Shown: positions 50,201 through 61,872, numbered from the stretch's first letter. The stretch is DNA of 64,000 nt from Chiridota heheva (GCA_020152595.1 JAIGNY010001912.1:1244501-1308500), one strand, 5' to 3'. Numbers and translations are program-made. The notes: generated by a model not told the origin, from the letters alone.

Positions 50201-51971
50201 GTTCTCAAAAGTATGTTTTTAAAAACAAAATGTAGATTGCATAGTGAAAAGTGGCAGAGTGGAGGCAATGAGGGGCAGGTAGGAGCATCTCCTTGAAAAA
50301 GTAAAACTAGGGGCCTGATCTATGGATTGCAAAAATCAAAACAGACTCTTCAATAAACTGTAAATTTATTACAAGCCTTTTAAAACTTTCTAAATTCTTG
50401 AGCTATTTCCAAAAATTCATTATTAGTTGAAGAATTTCTTGCCTTCGATTCAAACACTATTATTAGAAATGACAACAAAAGGCTTAAGCAAGAAGACAAT
50501 CTGTAAAAGAATGAATCTTTAATTCTTATTTTCCTCTGAGAAAAAGAATGACAAATAGAAGAATCTTCGCCTCATGAATGAATAATGAACTTAAACCTTG
50601 GTGACATAGTAAATAAGGGAAACAAATGAACAAGCCACGTCACATGAAGCCTCACATTGAGCTGTATACAAGCAAGAATTTAAACAATTCATGAAAATCC
50701 ATTATGAGATTTTTCCCTTAAGACCAAGACAAATTATTCGCAGGTGTAGCAAAGCTAAGAAATTAAGGAGACTGAATGGTGGCAATGTAGGGTAGGGTCC
50801 ATTAGCCTGCAATACAAAGGGGTGTTCATTCACAAATGGTTTGTTTGTTTGTGTGAGGTGTTCACTGCCTGAGAGGTCAAATGGAAAAATAAAAAAAAAC
50901 CTTCTCGCTCTTAATTTGTATGTAAGGTTTCTTTTCTTTGTTTTCAAGTACATTTAGAAGAAATATATATACTTTTTAACAAATTATAGCAATCTCCATC
51001 GCACAATGACTTCTCTTAACTATGTAACAGATATAAGGAATTTCTCCTTTTATGTTATAACAAAAATTTATAATTAAAGACAGAAGGTGCCAGGACAACA
51101 TTTTTTGTGAAGTAACAACCAGTATTAGATAATCATGGTCTTGCATTTCAACCATTTAAAAAAAGGAAAAAAACTCCAGGGCACTTGTTTCCCATGTAAA
51201 TGAAGGACACACTTTCCCCTTGCCCCCATACGTAATAAGGACAAGTGGAAATCCCCTCCATTTATGCCGTGGTGCAGGCATTCTTGAGTATGCTATATTT
51301 ACCTACAGTTAATACTGTATGGAAGTTAAAGCAGAAAATCACTTTTGAGACCAAAAACATAAAATTCTCAATTTTTCTTACTCTGCATTAGCAAAGTCTG
51401 TAAAACAATACAAAACATGATAAACAAACATCTGCAAACACATAAAGAAGCACAGACACAAGTCAACCATCTTAAACTAATAGCATTGTTTACATTAAAT
51501 CACACCTCCAATCAATTTGAAGCAACACAGGGCACACAATAATCTTAATTTCTCTTTTGACCACAGAAAGAACTGACAGACATAAATCTATAATGCTCAT
51601 AAACACATACATAATCCGGTTTGCTCATTCACATTCATGCTAAACTGTCGGAATAGATCTTTGCACTTGTGTATATTACATTTCATTTGGGGGTGAGGAG
51701 CCTTAAAGAAATTTTCCTTTCTAGAACTAAGACATGAATCATTAAATCTCCATTTACAACATGCATTAGTCATCATCATCATTATCAGTTCCTTGGGACA
51801 ACTTCTGAGAATACAGAACTCACTCATACAAAAGAATGTAGGTAATGGACATACGGATGTGATCAATAGTGCAAGATTTAATGAGCAGCCTGGACAGTTG
51901 TTGAGGAAGCTGTCAATGAATGCAGCAGTTTAAGTCTGCTGACAGCTAATGCATTTCTTGTTTTTTAAGTT
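50201..51971. other. Intronic sequence, no gene recognised
   Basis: AT-rich with no exon or RNA gene seen. Confidence 0.4.
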
Positions 51972-51975
51972 TTAA

Positions 51976-52490
51976 AGGATTAGTTTAGTGGTCAAGCATG
52001 TTCATCTTATATGAAAAAGGATTTCAAAAGAAACAATATGGTGAAGAAAGCATTCAAAAATCTTATTCCGTTAAGGAGACATTTAAGTTAAAAGTTTGGT
52101 ATCATTTGTTTAAAACGACTGAAATCAGACTAGTTGTGATGTCATAGCCTGAGATTCATTAAAGTCTTTATGTATTCTATCATATTTTGTCCTGCGATTT
52201 TTGTGGTTATAAACGATGGGATATGTCAAAAAAGTAGTAAGACTGAATCTAGGAAGGGTATTTACAATATACCACCTGAAGAAAGTTAAAGAAAAATAAT
52301 TTAAATAGCAAAAAAATTAAATAAACTTTCTTTAAAATATATACAGACTGAAGAATCTGAGGCTGTGACGTCACAACATACCAAACTCTCCTTAACAGAA
52401 TAAGATTTTTGAATGCTTTCTTCACTATTTTGTTTCTTTTGAAGTCCTCTTTCACATTAGATAAACATGTTTGACCACTGAACTAATCCT
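51976..52490. mobile_element. Foldback MITE 4, perfect TTAA flanks
   Basis: TTAA|AGGATTAGTTTAGTGGTC on the left (51972) and CCACTGAACTAATCCT|TTAA on the right (52491-52494). The inverted arms extend far inward, including GAAGAAAGCATTCAAAAATC against GATTTTTGAATGCTTTCTTC. TGATGTCA lies at 52137-52144 and a perfect CRE-like TGACGTCA at 52366-52373. Very similar to MITE 5. Confidence 0.88.
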
Positions 52491-52494
52491 TTAA

Positions 52495-53518
52495 GCAAAT
52501 TAAACACTAGCCTTTATCCACTGTTTTCATATATAAAGGATGATTGAGACAGAAATCTTATAAGTTGTAGATATCTACTTTCTAATGGATGTTATTAATT
52601 CTTTTTCTTAAAAAAATTAGATTCTGAAAATTGAGTGTGTTGAGTTTAGAAACACAATAAGAGTATATACAAACTACATTTTGATTTGTCTGACCAAAAG
52701 CACACCTGTGCAAGTAGTTGAAAAAGAAGGAGATTTATTGTACAAATTCTGAAACCAAAATGCAAAGCTGCATTGAGGTGTCGATACCCCAAAATAGATA
52801 AAAGCACAGCATCGTCTTGCAAGTTCTATTTTCTGGGGTGGGTAAAAAAACTGGTTATTGGACATTGAAAATGTTATGTCAACGCCGTGCCTGTGTTCTA
52901 TGTTTGAATAGGATTTTGTACCTGTTTTGCCAGTGCCAGAATCACTAATTCTGTACAACTATGCATCCTTATCTTTCAAATAATCTCTTTCTTATCTGTC
53001 TCACATTCCATCACATTCAACCAAATGTCGTCGACGAAGACGAGTGAACACACAATTACAATGACGGGGTCGTCACCTGCGTATTCTGTTATGATTGTAA
53101 TAATGCAAAACACGAAACGCCTAATACGACCTGGAACAAGAACACAGGTACAACATACGGACAGACATAACATCGACAACCAAGTCAATGTCCACAGCCT
53201 TTGATAACCAGTTGTGGTGCACTGGCGTGTCTCGTGGTCTGTAGACAGGTATGATAACCGCTACACCACAGTTAGTAGTCAACCAAATGTCAAGTTTTAC
53301 ATCATTATAGAAAAAGATTCCTTCATCAATAAGCAAAGTTCAATAGTGCCACAGGCTATAGCTAACTACATCTCATTAGTATCCATCCATGCATGCACTG
53401 GACAAATGGAAAGATAATGTATCTGTGAAATAATCAATACGTGACAACACATAAAGAATATGTATCAGAAAGCTTTATACCCTTGCAGACATGAAAACTG
53501 GCTGCCTATTTAAATAAT
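52495..53518. other. Intronic sequence, no gene recognised
   Basis: Contains a possible tRNA-like fragment near 53216-53270 (minus), noted separately. Otherwise nothing recognised. Confidence 0.4.
53216..53270 (-). repeat. Possible tRNA-derived (SINE-like) fragment
   Basis: The minus strand reads TGGTGTAGCGGTTATCAT, which fits a tRNA A-box region, followed by CCTGTCTACAGACCACG resembling an anticodon arm. No good B box follows. Could be a decayed SINE head or chance. Confidence 0.3.
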
Positions 53519-53828
53519 GATTAGCTATAATAACACTTATTTCTGCACAAGAATATGTCAAGAAATGTAACAATGAGATCAACAACCATCTTTAATTACC
53601 ACCTTAGCAAAAAGAAAGAAGAAGAAAAAACGTGAAAAAAACGGTATATGAGTGGATAGGATAGATGTGCCCTAATAGCATGATTAACTATGATAAGATT
53701 TGTTTCTGCACAAGAATATGTCAAGTAATGTAATAATAAGATCAACAACCATCTTTAATTACCACCGTAGATAGAAATATCAAAACCAGGATATATGAGT
53801 GGATAGGATAGATGCCCTAATAGCATGA
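53519..53828. repeat. Two-copy tandem duplication of ~150-165 bp
   Basis: TTTCTGCACAAGAATATGTC, ATCAACAACCATCTTTAATT and GAGTGGATAGGATAGATG occur in the same order in both halves. The first copy has an extra A-rich insert near 53608-53640. Confidence 0.88.
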
Positions 53829-54103
53829 CACAACAATTGCTAGCAAAGTTCTGGAACAGAGCTCATAGGCCATGAAATGTTTCTCCTTCTCTTTTAAATA
53901 ATCATTATGCCCAGAATGTAAATGGATTCAGATTTTTTTTGGTCACTTAGCCATGCAAAAGTAAACGAAGTTCAATGTTTTAATTTCTAACAGTAACACT
54001 TCTTGTTTAAAGAATCTTACCTATTTTGTTTCTTTTTTTTGTTTCTAGCTTCTTCACTCAATATACAACCTATCCAGTTAACATTCAGAACATATTTATT
54101 TAA

Positions 54104-54592
54104 AGGAGTTGGTAGCCCAAAAGTGAAGGCGTATTTAAGTTGAGTCTCGCATTAAATCAAATACCTTTCTTGCACCCAGCGGTACAGAATATTATTAATG
54201 CTACTAAATCCCAAGCCGAGTACATTTGCATGTGTTTTCCCATTAACTTTTGGGGATTTGTTCACGTGTGTGCGCTATGTGAACATTTCTATAAAAACGG
54301 ACCGTGTGATGCAATTTCTATGTCATCAGGTCCTGATGTCATTGTTTGGTTCTTCTCTTGAGTTGTTTCCCATCTTTATGTTTGTTTGTCTGTGTGTATT
54401 TTATCATCCTCAGTAGTGTTTAGCAGAACCCGGCAGTCACCTCTGGTGGCTGATGGAAAAATGCAGGTAACTACCGCGTCTGTCCGTTAATGTTGTGTAT
54501 TCAATTGTTGTTGTTGTTGCAATTTCTATCGCTTAAAATCGACATAAATTGACAAAAACTAACGCCCTCACTTTTCAACCGCCAGCTCCCCA
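54104..54592. mobile_element. Foldback MITE 8, TTAA-flanked
   Basis: TTAA at 54100-54103 and 54593-54596. The left arm AGGAGTTGGTAGCCC...AAAAGTGAAGGCG faces the right arm complement GGGGAGCTGGCGG...AAAAGTGAGGGCG. TGATGTCA lies at 54334-54341. ORFs of about 72 codons inside have no recognisable motif. Confidence 0.7.
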
Positions 54593-54596
54593 TTAA

Positions 54597-55736
54597 GATT
54601 GGTAGATAATACAAGTTTGTTTATGTGCATTACAGAAAACAAACTTGTATATAAATCAAAAGAAAAGGTTGAGGATACTCTTAAATACAAATCTTGTAGG
54701 TTTTGTTAGCTTGTTTGAAAGCATTCTGGCAAATGGTAGTACAATTGGATTTAAATCACTTCATTTTTTATCCTACTTTTTTGCATCACTTGAAAGAGAT
54801 AAAAAGTTCATGTTTCCATATCTGTATCTGCACACTTAAAAAATTAATATGCCACTGCAGAGGATTAAAACACCATAAAAACAATTCAAATCTGTTTCAA
54901 TGAATCATAAGATCATTTCTTTCAATCAATAGAATATGTATAGCATCAGCATTTTGAATTCAACTATTCATTAGAGTATAACAAAATGCATTTCCCAAGG
55001 TCACATCCCAACCTCCACAACCACCCAAACAGGAGCCTCACTCAGCTAAATAATGCAGTACACTATACGACACACCAATAAACTATTTATTTATGAGTAC
55101 TCAAACCAATCTCATCAGAAAAAGAAAAAAAAACTCACTTATTTCTTAAACAACAATACATTTTTGGGTCAGATTTCAAAAATAGCTGATATTACAGAAT
55201 GACTACATGAATCACAAATTACACTGGAGATAATTAAGATGGTGATTACTTCAAAAAATGGGGGGACAGCTGTGACATAATTGATGGATTGTGATTCTAA
55301 GAAACCATTCTTCCGGGTAGCAAAAATGAAACGCTTGGGAAATTTATCAAATCAAGCCTACAGGTAACATACTGCTTACAACTTAAGAAATTACCAAATT
55401 TCAAGCTAATTTATGATTTTACTTCTGTTTTTTGTGTATGAATTCAACATATACAAACCTTATGTGAATATTTTATCTCTCAACATGGGAGTTACAAAGT
55501 GTTGCTCTACTCAAGGGATGTGCAAATAAATACAAGTGCAATTTTTAATGATGGGTGGGTGGCATAGGTCTGTGACTTTTTTTTCCAATCAAATAAGTTC
55601 ACATTTTTACTATGTCATTCTGTATCAATTCAATCCAACATTTTACCCTTGACTGATAACATATCCCAACATCAGTAGCAGTGCCAGGATTTTGGTCATG
55701 GGGAAGGGGGAGAGGGGCAAAGTTATCTCATGGCAA
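54597..55736. other. Intronic sequence, no gene recognised
   Basis: AT-rich with no exon, RNA gene or transposon end seen. Confidence 0.4.
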
Positions 55737-56090
55737 ATTTTGCTTGATTGAGGGTGGAGCTTTCTGCTAAATTTTACTTGATTGAGGATTAAGCTTTCTG
55801 CTAAATTTTACTTGATTGAGGGTTGAGCTTTCTGCTAAATTTTGCTTGATTGAGGGTTAAGCTTTCTGCTAAATTTTGCTTGATTGAGGCTTGAGCTTTC
55901 TGCTAAATTTTGCTGGATTGAGGGTTGAGCTTTCTGCTAAATTTTGCTTGATTGAGGGTTGAGCTTTCTGCTAAATTTTGCTTGATTGATGATTGAGCTT
56001 TCTGCTGAATCTTGCTTGATTGAGGGTTGAGCTTTCTGCTAAATTTTACTTGATTGAGGGTTGAACATTCTGCTAAATTTTGCTTGAGGA
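55737..56090. repeat. Ten-copy 34-bp minisatellite
   Basis: The landmark GCTTTCTG recurs exactly every 34 bp at 55759, 55793, 55827, 55861, 55895, 55929, 55963, 55997 and 56031, with a diverged tenth unit at 56065. The unit continues CTAAATTTTGCTTGATTG. Units differ by a few substitutions and no indels. Confidence 0.95.
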
Positions 56091-56999
56091 TATGATGGAG
56101 TTTTAAAACCCCTTTGTCATGTTCAACTGCTTCCATAACACTAATGTTGTTGAAGCATAAAAAAAAAAAAAAAAAAAAAATCAACATAAGGAAAATCATA
56201 GATTTTTCGTTGTGATGTCACAAAATATATATAAAAAAAATTGCACTGGGCACTCTTTATGTCGAAAACAGTAATATTTTGTTTCGAATTGACATAAATT
56301 TTTTATATCTAAACATTGAACAAACATAAAGACATCACAGTATAGAATATAATATTAAATAGCTATTTGAAAATAAGTTCAATATCAACCTGTATGCCAA
56401 GGCTTGATTTATCCAAACATTGCCTATCAACTATATCAAATGCTTTTGTTCTTTTTTCAAAGAACAAATGACAGATATCATAAGAAATACCTTTCATTGA
56501 TGACAATGATAATGAAACCTAAATAACGGTGAAATCTTTGGGAATTTATCTGTACAATAGTCTCCTCACAGTGTGTCCTTGAAGCATTAGCTGCCTCATA
56601 TGTTAATGGCAATGGCAGGTGCTGTACAGTAATGAAAATTTAAAGTACCTTGCAAGAAATTGGACTTTATCCCAAAAAACTGTGGAAATCACAATCAAAT
56701 TCAAGGTGAATTGCAATTTCTAGATGAAAAGTTCAAACCCTGGGAGAATATTTTAGTGTCGGCAAAAGGTTAACCTATATGGAACTCAAAATAAAGTCTT
56801 TCAGCCACATAAAAGTATGATGCATCTTGTGTCATCTGAATGAATTTTAAAACCATAATATTTTGCATCCAGACAAAAAACAAATTGTGTACCAGACCAT
56901 TAATTATCTTCATGCATTCATACTCTCAAAGCCAATACTAGATAAACCGTTTCATGTATTTGCAGTATACTTATTATCTTGCTTACTGTAATAAGTAGC
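56091..56999. other. Intronic sequence, no gene recognised
   Basis: A-run of 22 at about 56159-56180. A TGATGTCA near 56213 and GACATCACAG near 56330 face each other and may mark a decayed foldback element. Confidence 0.4.
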
Positions 57000-57003
57000 T
57001 TAA

Positions 57004-57567
57004 AGGATTAGTTCAGGGGTCAAGCATGTTTATCTTATATGAAAGAGGACTTCAAAAAAAACAAAATGGTGAAGAAAGCATTCAAAAATCTTATTCCATT
57101 AAGGAGATAATTAAGTTTAAAATTTGGTATCATTTGTGTAGAAACAACTGAAATCAGACTAGTTGTGATGTCATAGCCTTAGATTCCTCCAAGTCTTTAT
57201 GTATTCTAACATATTTTGTCCTGTAGTTTTGTGGCTTAAAAACCATGGGATATGTCAAAAAAGTAGTAAAACTGAATCTAGGAATGGTATTTATAATATA
57301 CCACCTGAAGAAAATTTGAGGAAAAATGATTTAAATAGTGAAAAAATCAAATAAACTTTCTTTAAAATACATTAAGATTTTGAAGAATCTGAGACTGTGA
57401 CATCACAACTACTCTGATTTCAGTCATTTCTACAGAAATGATACCAAACTTTGAACTTTAATATCTCCTTAATGGAATTGGATTTTGCAATGCTTTTTTC
57501 ACCATTTTGTTTCCTTTGAAGTCCTCTTTCATATAATATGGACATGCTTGACCACTGAACTAATCCT
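57004..57567. mobile_element. Foldback MITE 5
   Basis: Left TTAA (57000-57003) then AGGATTAGTTCAGGGGTCAA. The right end is CCACTGAACTAATCCT followed by CTAA, a mutated TTAA. Collinear with MITE 4 and clearly the same subfamily. TGATGTCA at 57166-57173 and TGACATCA at 57398-57405. Confidence 0.88.
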
Positions 57568-57571
57568 CTAA

Positions 57572-58510
57572 ACCTTACTCTACCACACGGCGATATTATC
57601 GCCGTTTTCATTTCATATTACAGATTTTTAAGAAAAAGTAGCTTGAAAATGGGTGAAACTAAAAAATTGCTTAAAAGACAAATTTCGTATTTATATTTTG
57701 AATCTTACAATAACTTCAAGATCACATTTTTGCTTCAAAATCAAACATCAAAGTCCTGAGACATGATATTATTGATTTCTGGTCTAATTCTTATAATCCC
57801 AACCTGCAATCTTTTGTTCTGGAGAAATTTCTTCACAATTTCATAAATTTCTAGCATTTTTTGACCCTATTTTTTTCCAAAAATAGTGCACCAAAATGGT
57901 ACATTGCACAGCTTCGTTAAACCGCCGTTTGAAACTGCTTGCAATTTTCTTTCGTTTGATATATAAATAAAGGCATACCCCCTCTACTTGGTTCCTCTCC
58001 TATAATAATTATATTTCTCTACAGCATTTTCAAGAACTATGTAGTGTAGTGGATATGAAAGTGACTAGCCACGCAAGCACTCGAGTCCCACTAAGACTAA
58101 TAATTCTTCTGTTGCGGTTTTCAGGGGTCATTCAACTAAAATAATTTTTGGTGTTTTTTCATCTTTCCCTTCATGCTAAAACTCGTAGATTACCATCTTG
58201 TAAACAAAAATTTTATAAAGATTCTAAATATATAACACAAATCTCTGTGTTCAATATTCACAAGAAATTATACTTGAGCAAAGATTGACCAATTTGTTTA
58301 CCAAATTTAGCCAAAAATTGCTTAAATTGCATATTTTCGTCCAATGTTTCCTAATTTGGCTTGCAATACTCAAAAGATCAATATATTAGCTTCCATTCAA
58401 ACCAAACTTGTAATAAACGAAATTGAAAGGAAAGTTGTTAAAAATGAATATGAAAAAAAGTTACGAAAAAAATTGGGCTTGCAATTTTCAAACCCCTGAT
58501 AGAGTAAGGG
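57572..58510. mobile_element. TTAA-type DNA element abutting foldback MITE 5
   Basis: Left end ACCTTACTCTACCAC and right end GATAGAGTAAGGG|TTAA (58511-58514) form an inverted repeat of about 11 bp (CCTTACTCTA). The left flank is the CTAA that also ends MITE 5, so both elements share one target tetranucleotide. Ends of the CCCTT type with TTAA are seen in piggyBac-like elements, but no transposase is present to confirm this. Confidence 0.6.
58034..58096 (+). repeat. tRNA-like fragment (possible tRNA-derived SINE or pseudogene)
   Basis: TAGTGTAGTGG (58042-58052) fits the Pol III A box and is like the start of tRNA-Val. CACTCGAGTCCC (58079-58090) is a diverged B box. The spacing is too short for a functional tRNA and the arms do not fold fully. 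It lies inside the TTAA element at 57572-58510. Confidence 0.35.
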
Positions 58511-58514
58511 TTAA

Positions 58515-58892
58515 AAGATAAATAAAAGCATCTTAAACATCTCTCATACAAGCTGTGTCCTTGAATCCTAAAGTGGGTCTACAGTTATCCTTGCATGCCA
58601 ACCTCTTACTTTACAGATTACCCATACACATTCTAATGCAGGCCAATGTGTTTCCTTATTCATAACCCTGTGACCATCCCTGGCATGAAATAGTGACAAT
58701 CTTTTCAGCAAAGATCATGAAATGCTTTTTAGTCCCTACAAAGCATGTCAGAGCAGGAAGGTACCAATTTGTCAACTCTTATTGATCAAAATGATTAAAA
58801 CCAGATTCATTACATTGGACTTTCCTATTGCCTCTCTAGTGTGGTATGTGAATAAAAAGTTTGAAAGATATCAGTTGAAAAGATTGCCAGCA
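58515..58892. other. Intronic sequence, nothing recognised
   Basis: No gene or repeat seen. Confidence 0.4.
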
Positions 58893-60545
58893 TATATCTA
58901 TTATTACTATTATTGCACTTATTTAAATACCACCTCTCCCGTGGATCGAAGCGCTTCACAATAAAATTGATAATACATGCAAAAAAACTCCTAATATACA
59001 ATATCAAAAAGTAAAAGAATTGCAGGACAATATACAAGCATAAAAGAATTGGTAAAAATCCCAAAACAAGATGACAAAACAAGATGACAAAACAAGATGA
59101 CAAAACAAGAAGATAAATATCATAGACAGCATCAAACTTATTCAGCAGGAAAAAGATGAGTCTTCTTAAAAGTATAAACAGTTGGAGCCTGGCAGATTGC
59201 AATAGATAGATTATTCCACAAACTAGGCTTGGGCGATATATCGATATTTCGATATATTTCGATATTGACCTATATCGATATGGCCGATATTGAGTTCAAG
59301 GGTCATATCGATATATCGATATTATGTTTTTTTAAATACACAATACATGAATTATTAAAAAGCTAAACATGACTATCAAACATCCAAGTATTTTTTTATT
59401 AAACAGCCACAAAAAGTTAATGAATTTCATTTATATCAAAGTTTCAGGCACTCAGTTATGATAAAACTTATTAAAACATTAATATTGTGATAACAATAAC
59501 CCCAAAATCCTTCCATGAACAAAAACCACTTGACTCATGGAGCACAGAGGCATTGCGCAATACTTCAATTTTATACTTGATGGCTTACGATATTCGGACA
59601 ACAAAAATCATAAGTTGTTGAATCCTCAAACATCGTGTTAAATTTCCTCAAAAGGAATACTGAATCTGAATTTTTATATCAAACAATCATTAATTGACAA
59701 ATTACTGACAAAACTATGAGGTTTTTCTCACTATTTTGTTCGTTCTCAGAAAGTTTAAAGTAAAAGTTACAGACTGGTCTTACCAGATCGATCAGATAAT
59801 GTACAGTGCATTAATTACATACACTTAGTATCACTGTACAGTCTATGTACACACATACCATCTAGGCTATCACTGTTTCTTCCGAGTGACAACACTCGTG
59901 CGATGATTGAAGCAGACTAGAAATTGATAATACGATCATCATATAGACTTCTGAATGTCTAGAAGTCCATATAATGCTACCAAAATAATGCCTTTTCAGT
60001 ACAACTTTCATAAGAAGTAAGTGAGTTATAAAATTTTAGGAAGAATTCGAGCCGATTTTCGTAAGGCATACAGTGTAGGCCTAATACCAGTTCCACAACA
60101 TTTTTTTTTTTTTAGAATATGCTGAGGTCTTAACTTTTTCAAAGTTTCTGTGATTGATCTTTTGAGATAGAAACCATGTAAAGAACATTTTAAAACACAA
60201 TGGGTGTTTATTTGAAGATGATATGTTTATATTTTGCTGTGATTTCTGTTAATTTGTACAAAAAGTTTTACTTAACTTTTTTTTGAGCCGAGGCGAGATT
60301 ACCTTGCCCAGAACAGTACATACGACTTACGTATGACGTCCCATAATTTGCATATCGATATTTCGATATTATCGATATTTTACAGGCGATATATCGATAT
60401 TGCATTATGTTCAATATCGCCCAAGCCTACCACAAACGTGGAATCAAGACAGAAAAGGTGCAGTCCCACTGATGCGATTAGTTCTTGGCACCACAAGTAG
60501 AGTGACATCCTTGTTGGATCTTAGACCAATGCGTCCAGGCTCATA
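58893..60545 (-). mobile_element. L2-like LINE 3' fragment, interrupted by a hAT element
   Basis: On the minus strand, 60545-60438 encodes LLVVPRTNRISGTAPF and, after a one-base loss, SVLIPRLWNN. On the other side of the hAT element this continues as NLSIAICQAPTVYTFKK and THLFPAE then a stop. This is the standard C-terminus of L2/CR1-type reverse transcriptase ORFs. The 3' UTR contains AAGCGCTTCGATCCACGGG and ends in an ATA/ATT-rich repeat near 58893-58915, again typical of L2-type elements. A 13-bp repeat (GATGACAAAACAA, about 59062-59110) lies in the UTR. Confidence 0.78.
59224..60429. mobile_element. Non-autonomous hAT element with perfect 8-bp target duplication (1,206 bp)
   Basis: The termini TAGGCTTGGGCGATAT and ATATCGCCCAAGCCTA are exact inverted repeats of 16 bp. 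CCACAAAC flanks both sides (59216-59223 and 60430-60437). Both ends carry arrays of the subterminal words TATCGATAT and TTTCGATAT. No transposase. It inserted into the L2-like fragment, so it is younger than that element; intact ends suggest it is among the most recent arrivals in the window. Confidence 0.92.
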
Positions 60546-61289
60546 AAAAACTCTATATCACAGAGAGCAACAAATACTACTCTGCATAAAGCATCTATTT
60601 TCTAAATTCTACCAAAGTTGTTCACTGCTTGAGACATCTGAAAAAACAGCCAAGTCTCCTCAAACATTAATTGTCTCCTTCTTTCCCCCCATACCTGATA
60701 AAATTCAATAAAAATATTGACTGTTTTGCTTAAAAACATTCTTGTGGATAAGATTTTCCAGACTGAAAAGGTGACGCAAACATGTTTTTTTTTTATTTGC
60801 CAAGTGACTAAAAGTTGAACATAAATCAAATCTGTTATCTAATGCCAACAGTCGTTGTCGTGTACACATTTGCCATTCATGTATTTAAAAAGAAAATCTT
60901 CAAAAGCTCTGGGGGAACAAATCAAATATGCTAATCTACATTAAGATATTTAAACAACTTCAAATTAAAACTAACTCTTCATGGGGAAACAAGTCAACTT
61001 TGTGCAGTTGTGATTGGCTTTCACAGCAGAATGAATGCACTCTTACACTCCAAAATGAGATAAAACATCCACAATTCATCATCTCTGAATACCTCATGCA
61101 TGACCTATGTTCTTGAAGAATTTGAACAAACATGGTAATGTAATCAAATAAGTATGTGTCTCTTGTATATCAAAAGAATCTTCTCCTGCCTCTTTGAACC
61201 TGGGAGATAAGAAGAGGCACAACAGGTTCAATCAACTAATCAACACAACAGGTTCAGCAGTTAACGGATCACATAGTTGCAGCTTGGAG
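60546..61289. other. Intronic sequence, no gene recognised
   Basis: No exon or RNA gene seen. Confidence 0.4.
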
Positions 61290-61872
61290 ATTAAAGTCTT
61301 TGGATTATTTAAGTCAGCTATTTGGGATTATTATGGTAGAGAGATTGTTCTTAATTTGTAAAAGCAGTCAGGCCTCACCTTGCGTTGAGTATGCTATTCA
61401 GGCTTGCAGTCCCTTTTATGAAGAGAATAAGTTAATTTTGGAGCGGATTCAGAGAAGAGCCACTAAGAATCTTGCAAATTCTTGGTTTGACCACGCTTGA
61501 GTTGAGAAGAGTACGTGGCGATATAATTCAGGTTTTGAAATTCCTATCTGGTAGTGATGCTTTGACTTTCTGTTATTTCTTGCATGTTTCAGCTAATAAT
61601 ACTTATGTGACACATGGTAACGGTTTGAAGTTGACCAAAGAGTTCTCACGTTTTAGCTTTCGCTAAGAGTTGTTAATGAATAGAATGGTTTGCCTGAGTG
61701 GGTAGTTAGCTCCAATTCTGTTCACAATGTTAAAGTCAACATTGATAAGTTTTTCACTTACTCTGGGCGTCTTTAGTATTCTTTTTATATTTTTTTTTTG
61801 GGTGGTGGTGTTAGTTTGGGGTTTTTATGGGGTGACTAACCGTTCTTAGCCCATCGTTATGTTATGTTATTT
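61290..61872 (+). mobile_element. CR1-like LINE 3' fragment
   Basis: The plus strand encodes VEYAIQACSPFYEENKLILE and RIQRRATKNL, then in a shifted frame LGLTTLELRRVRGDIIQVLK and HGNGLKLTKEFSR. After a stop there is an out-of-frame segment equivalent to NIDKFFTYSG. These are the conserved post-palm motifs of CR1-type reverse transcriptases. The 3' end is a (GTTAT)n tail at 61856-61870. It is the only LINE fragment here in antisense orientation to WNK. Confidence 0.85.
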
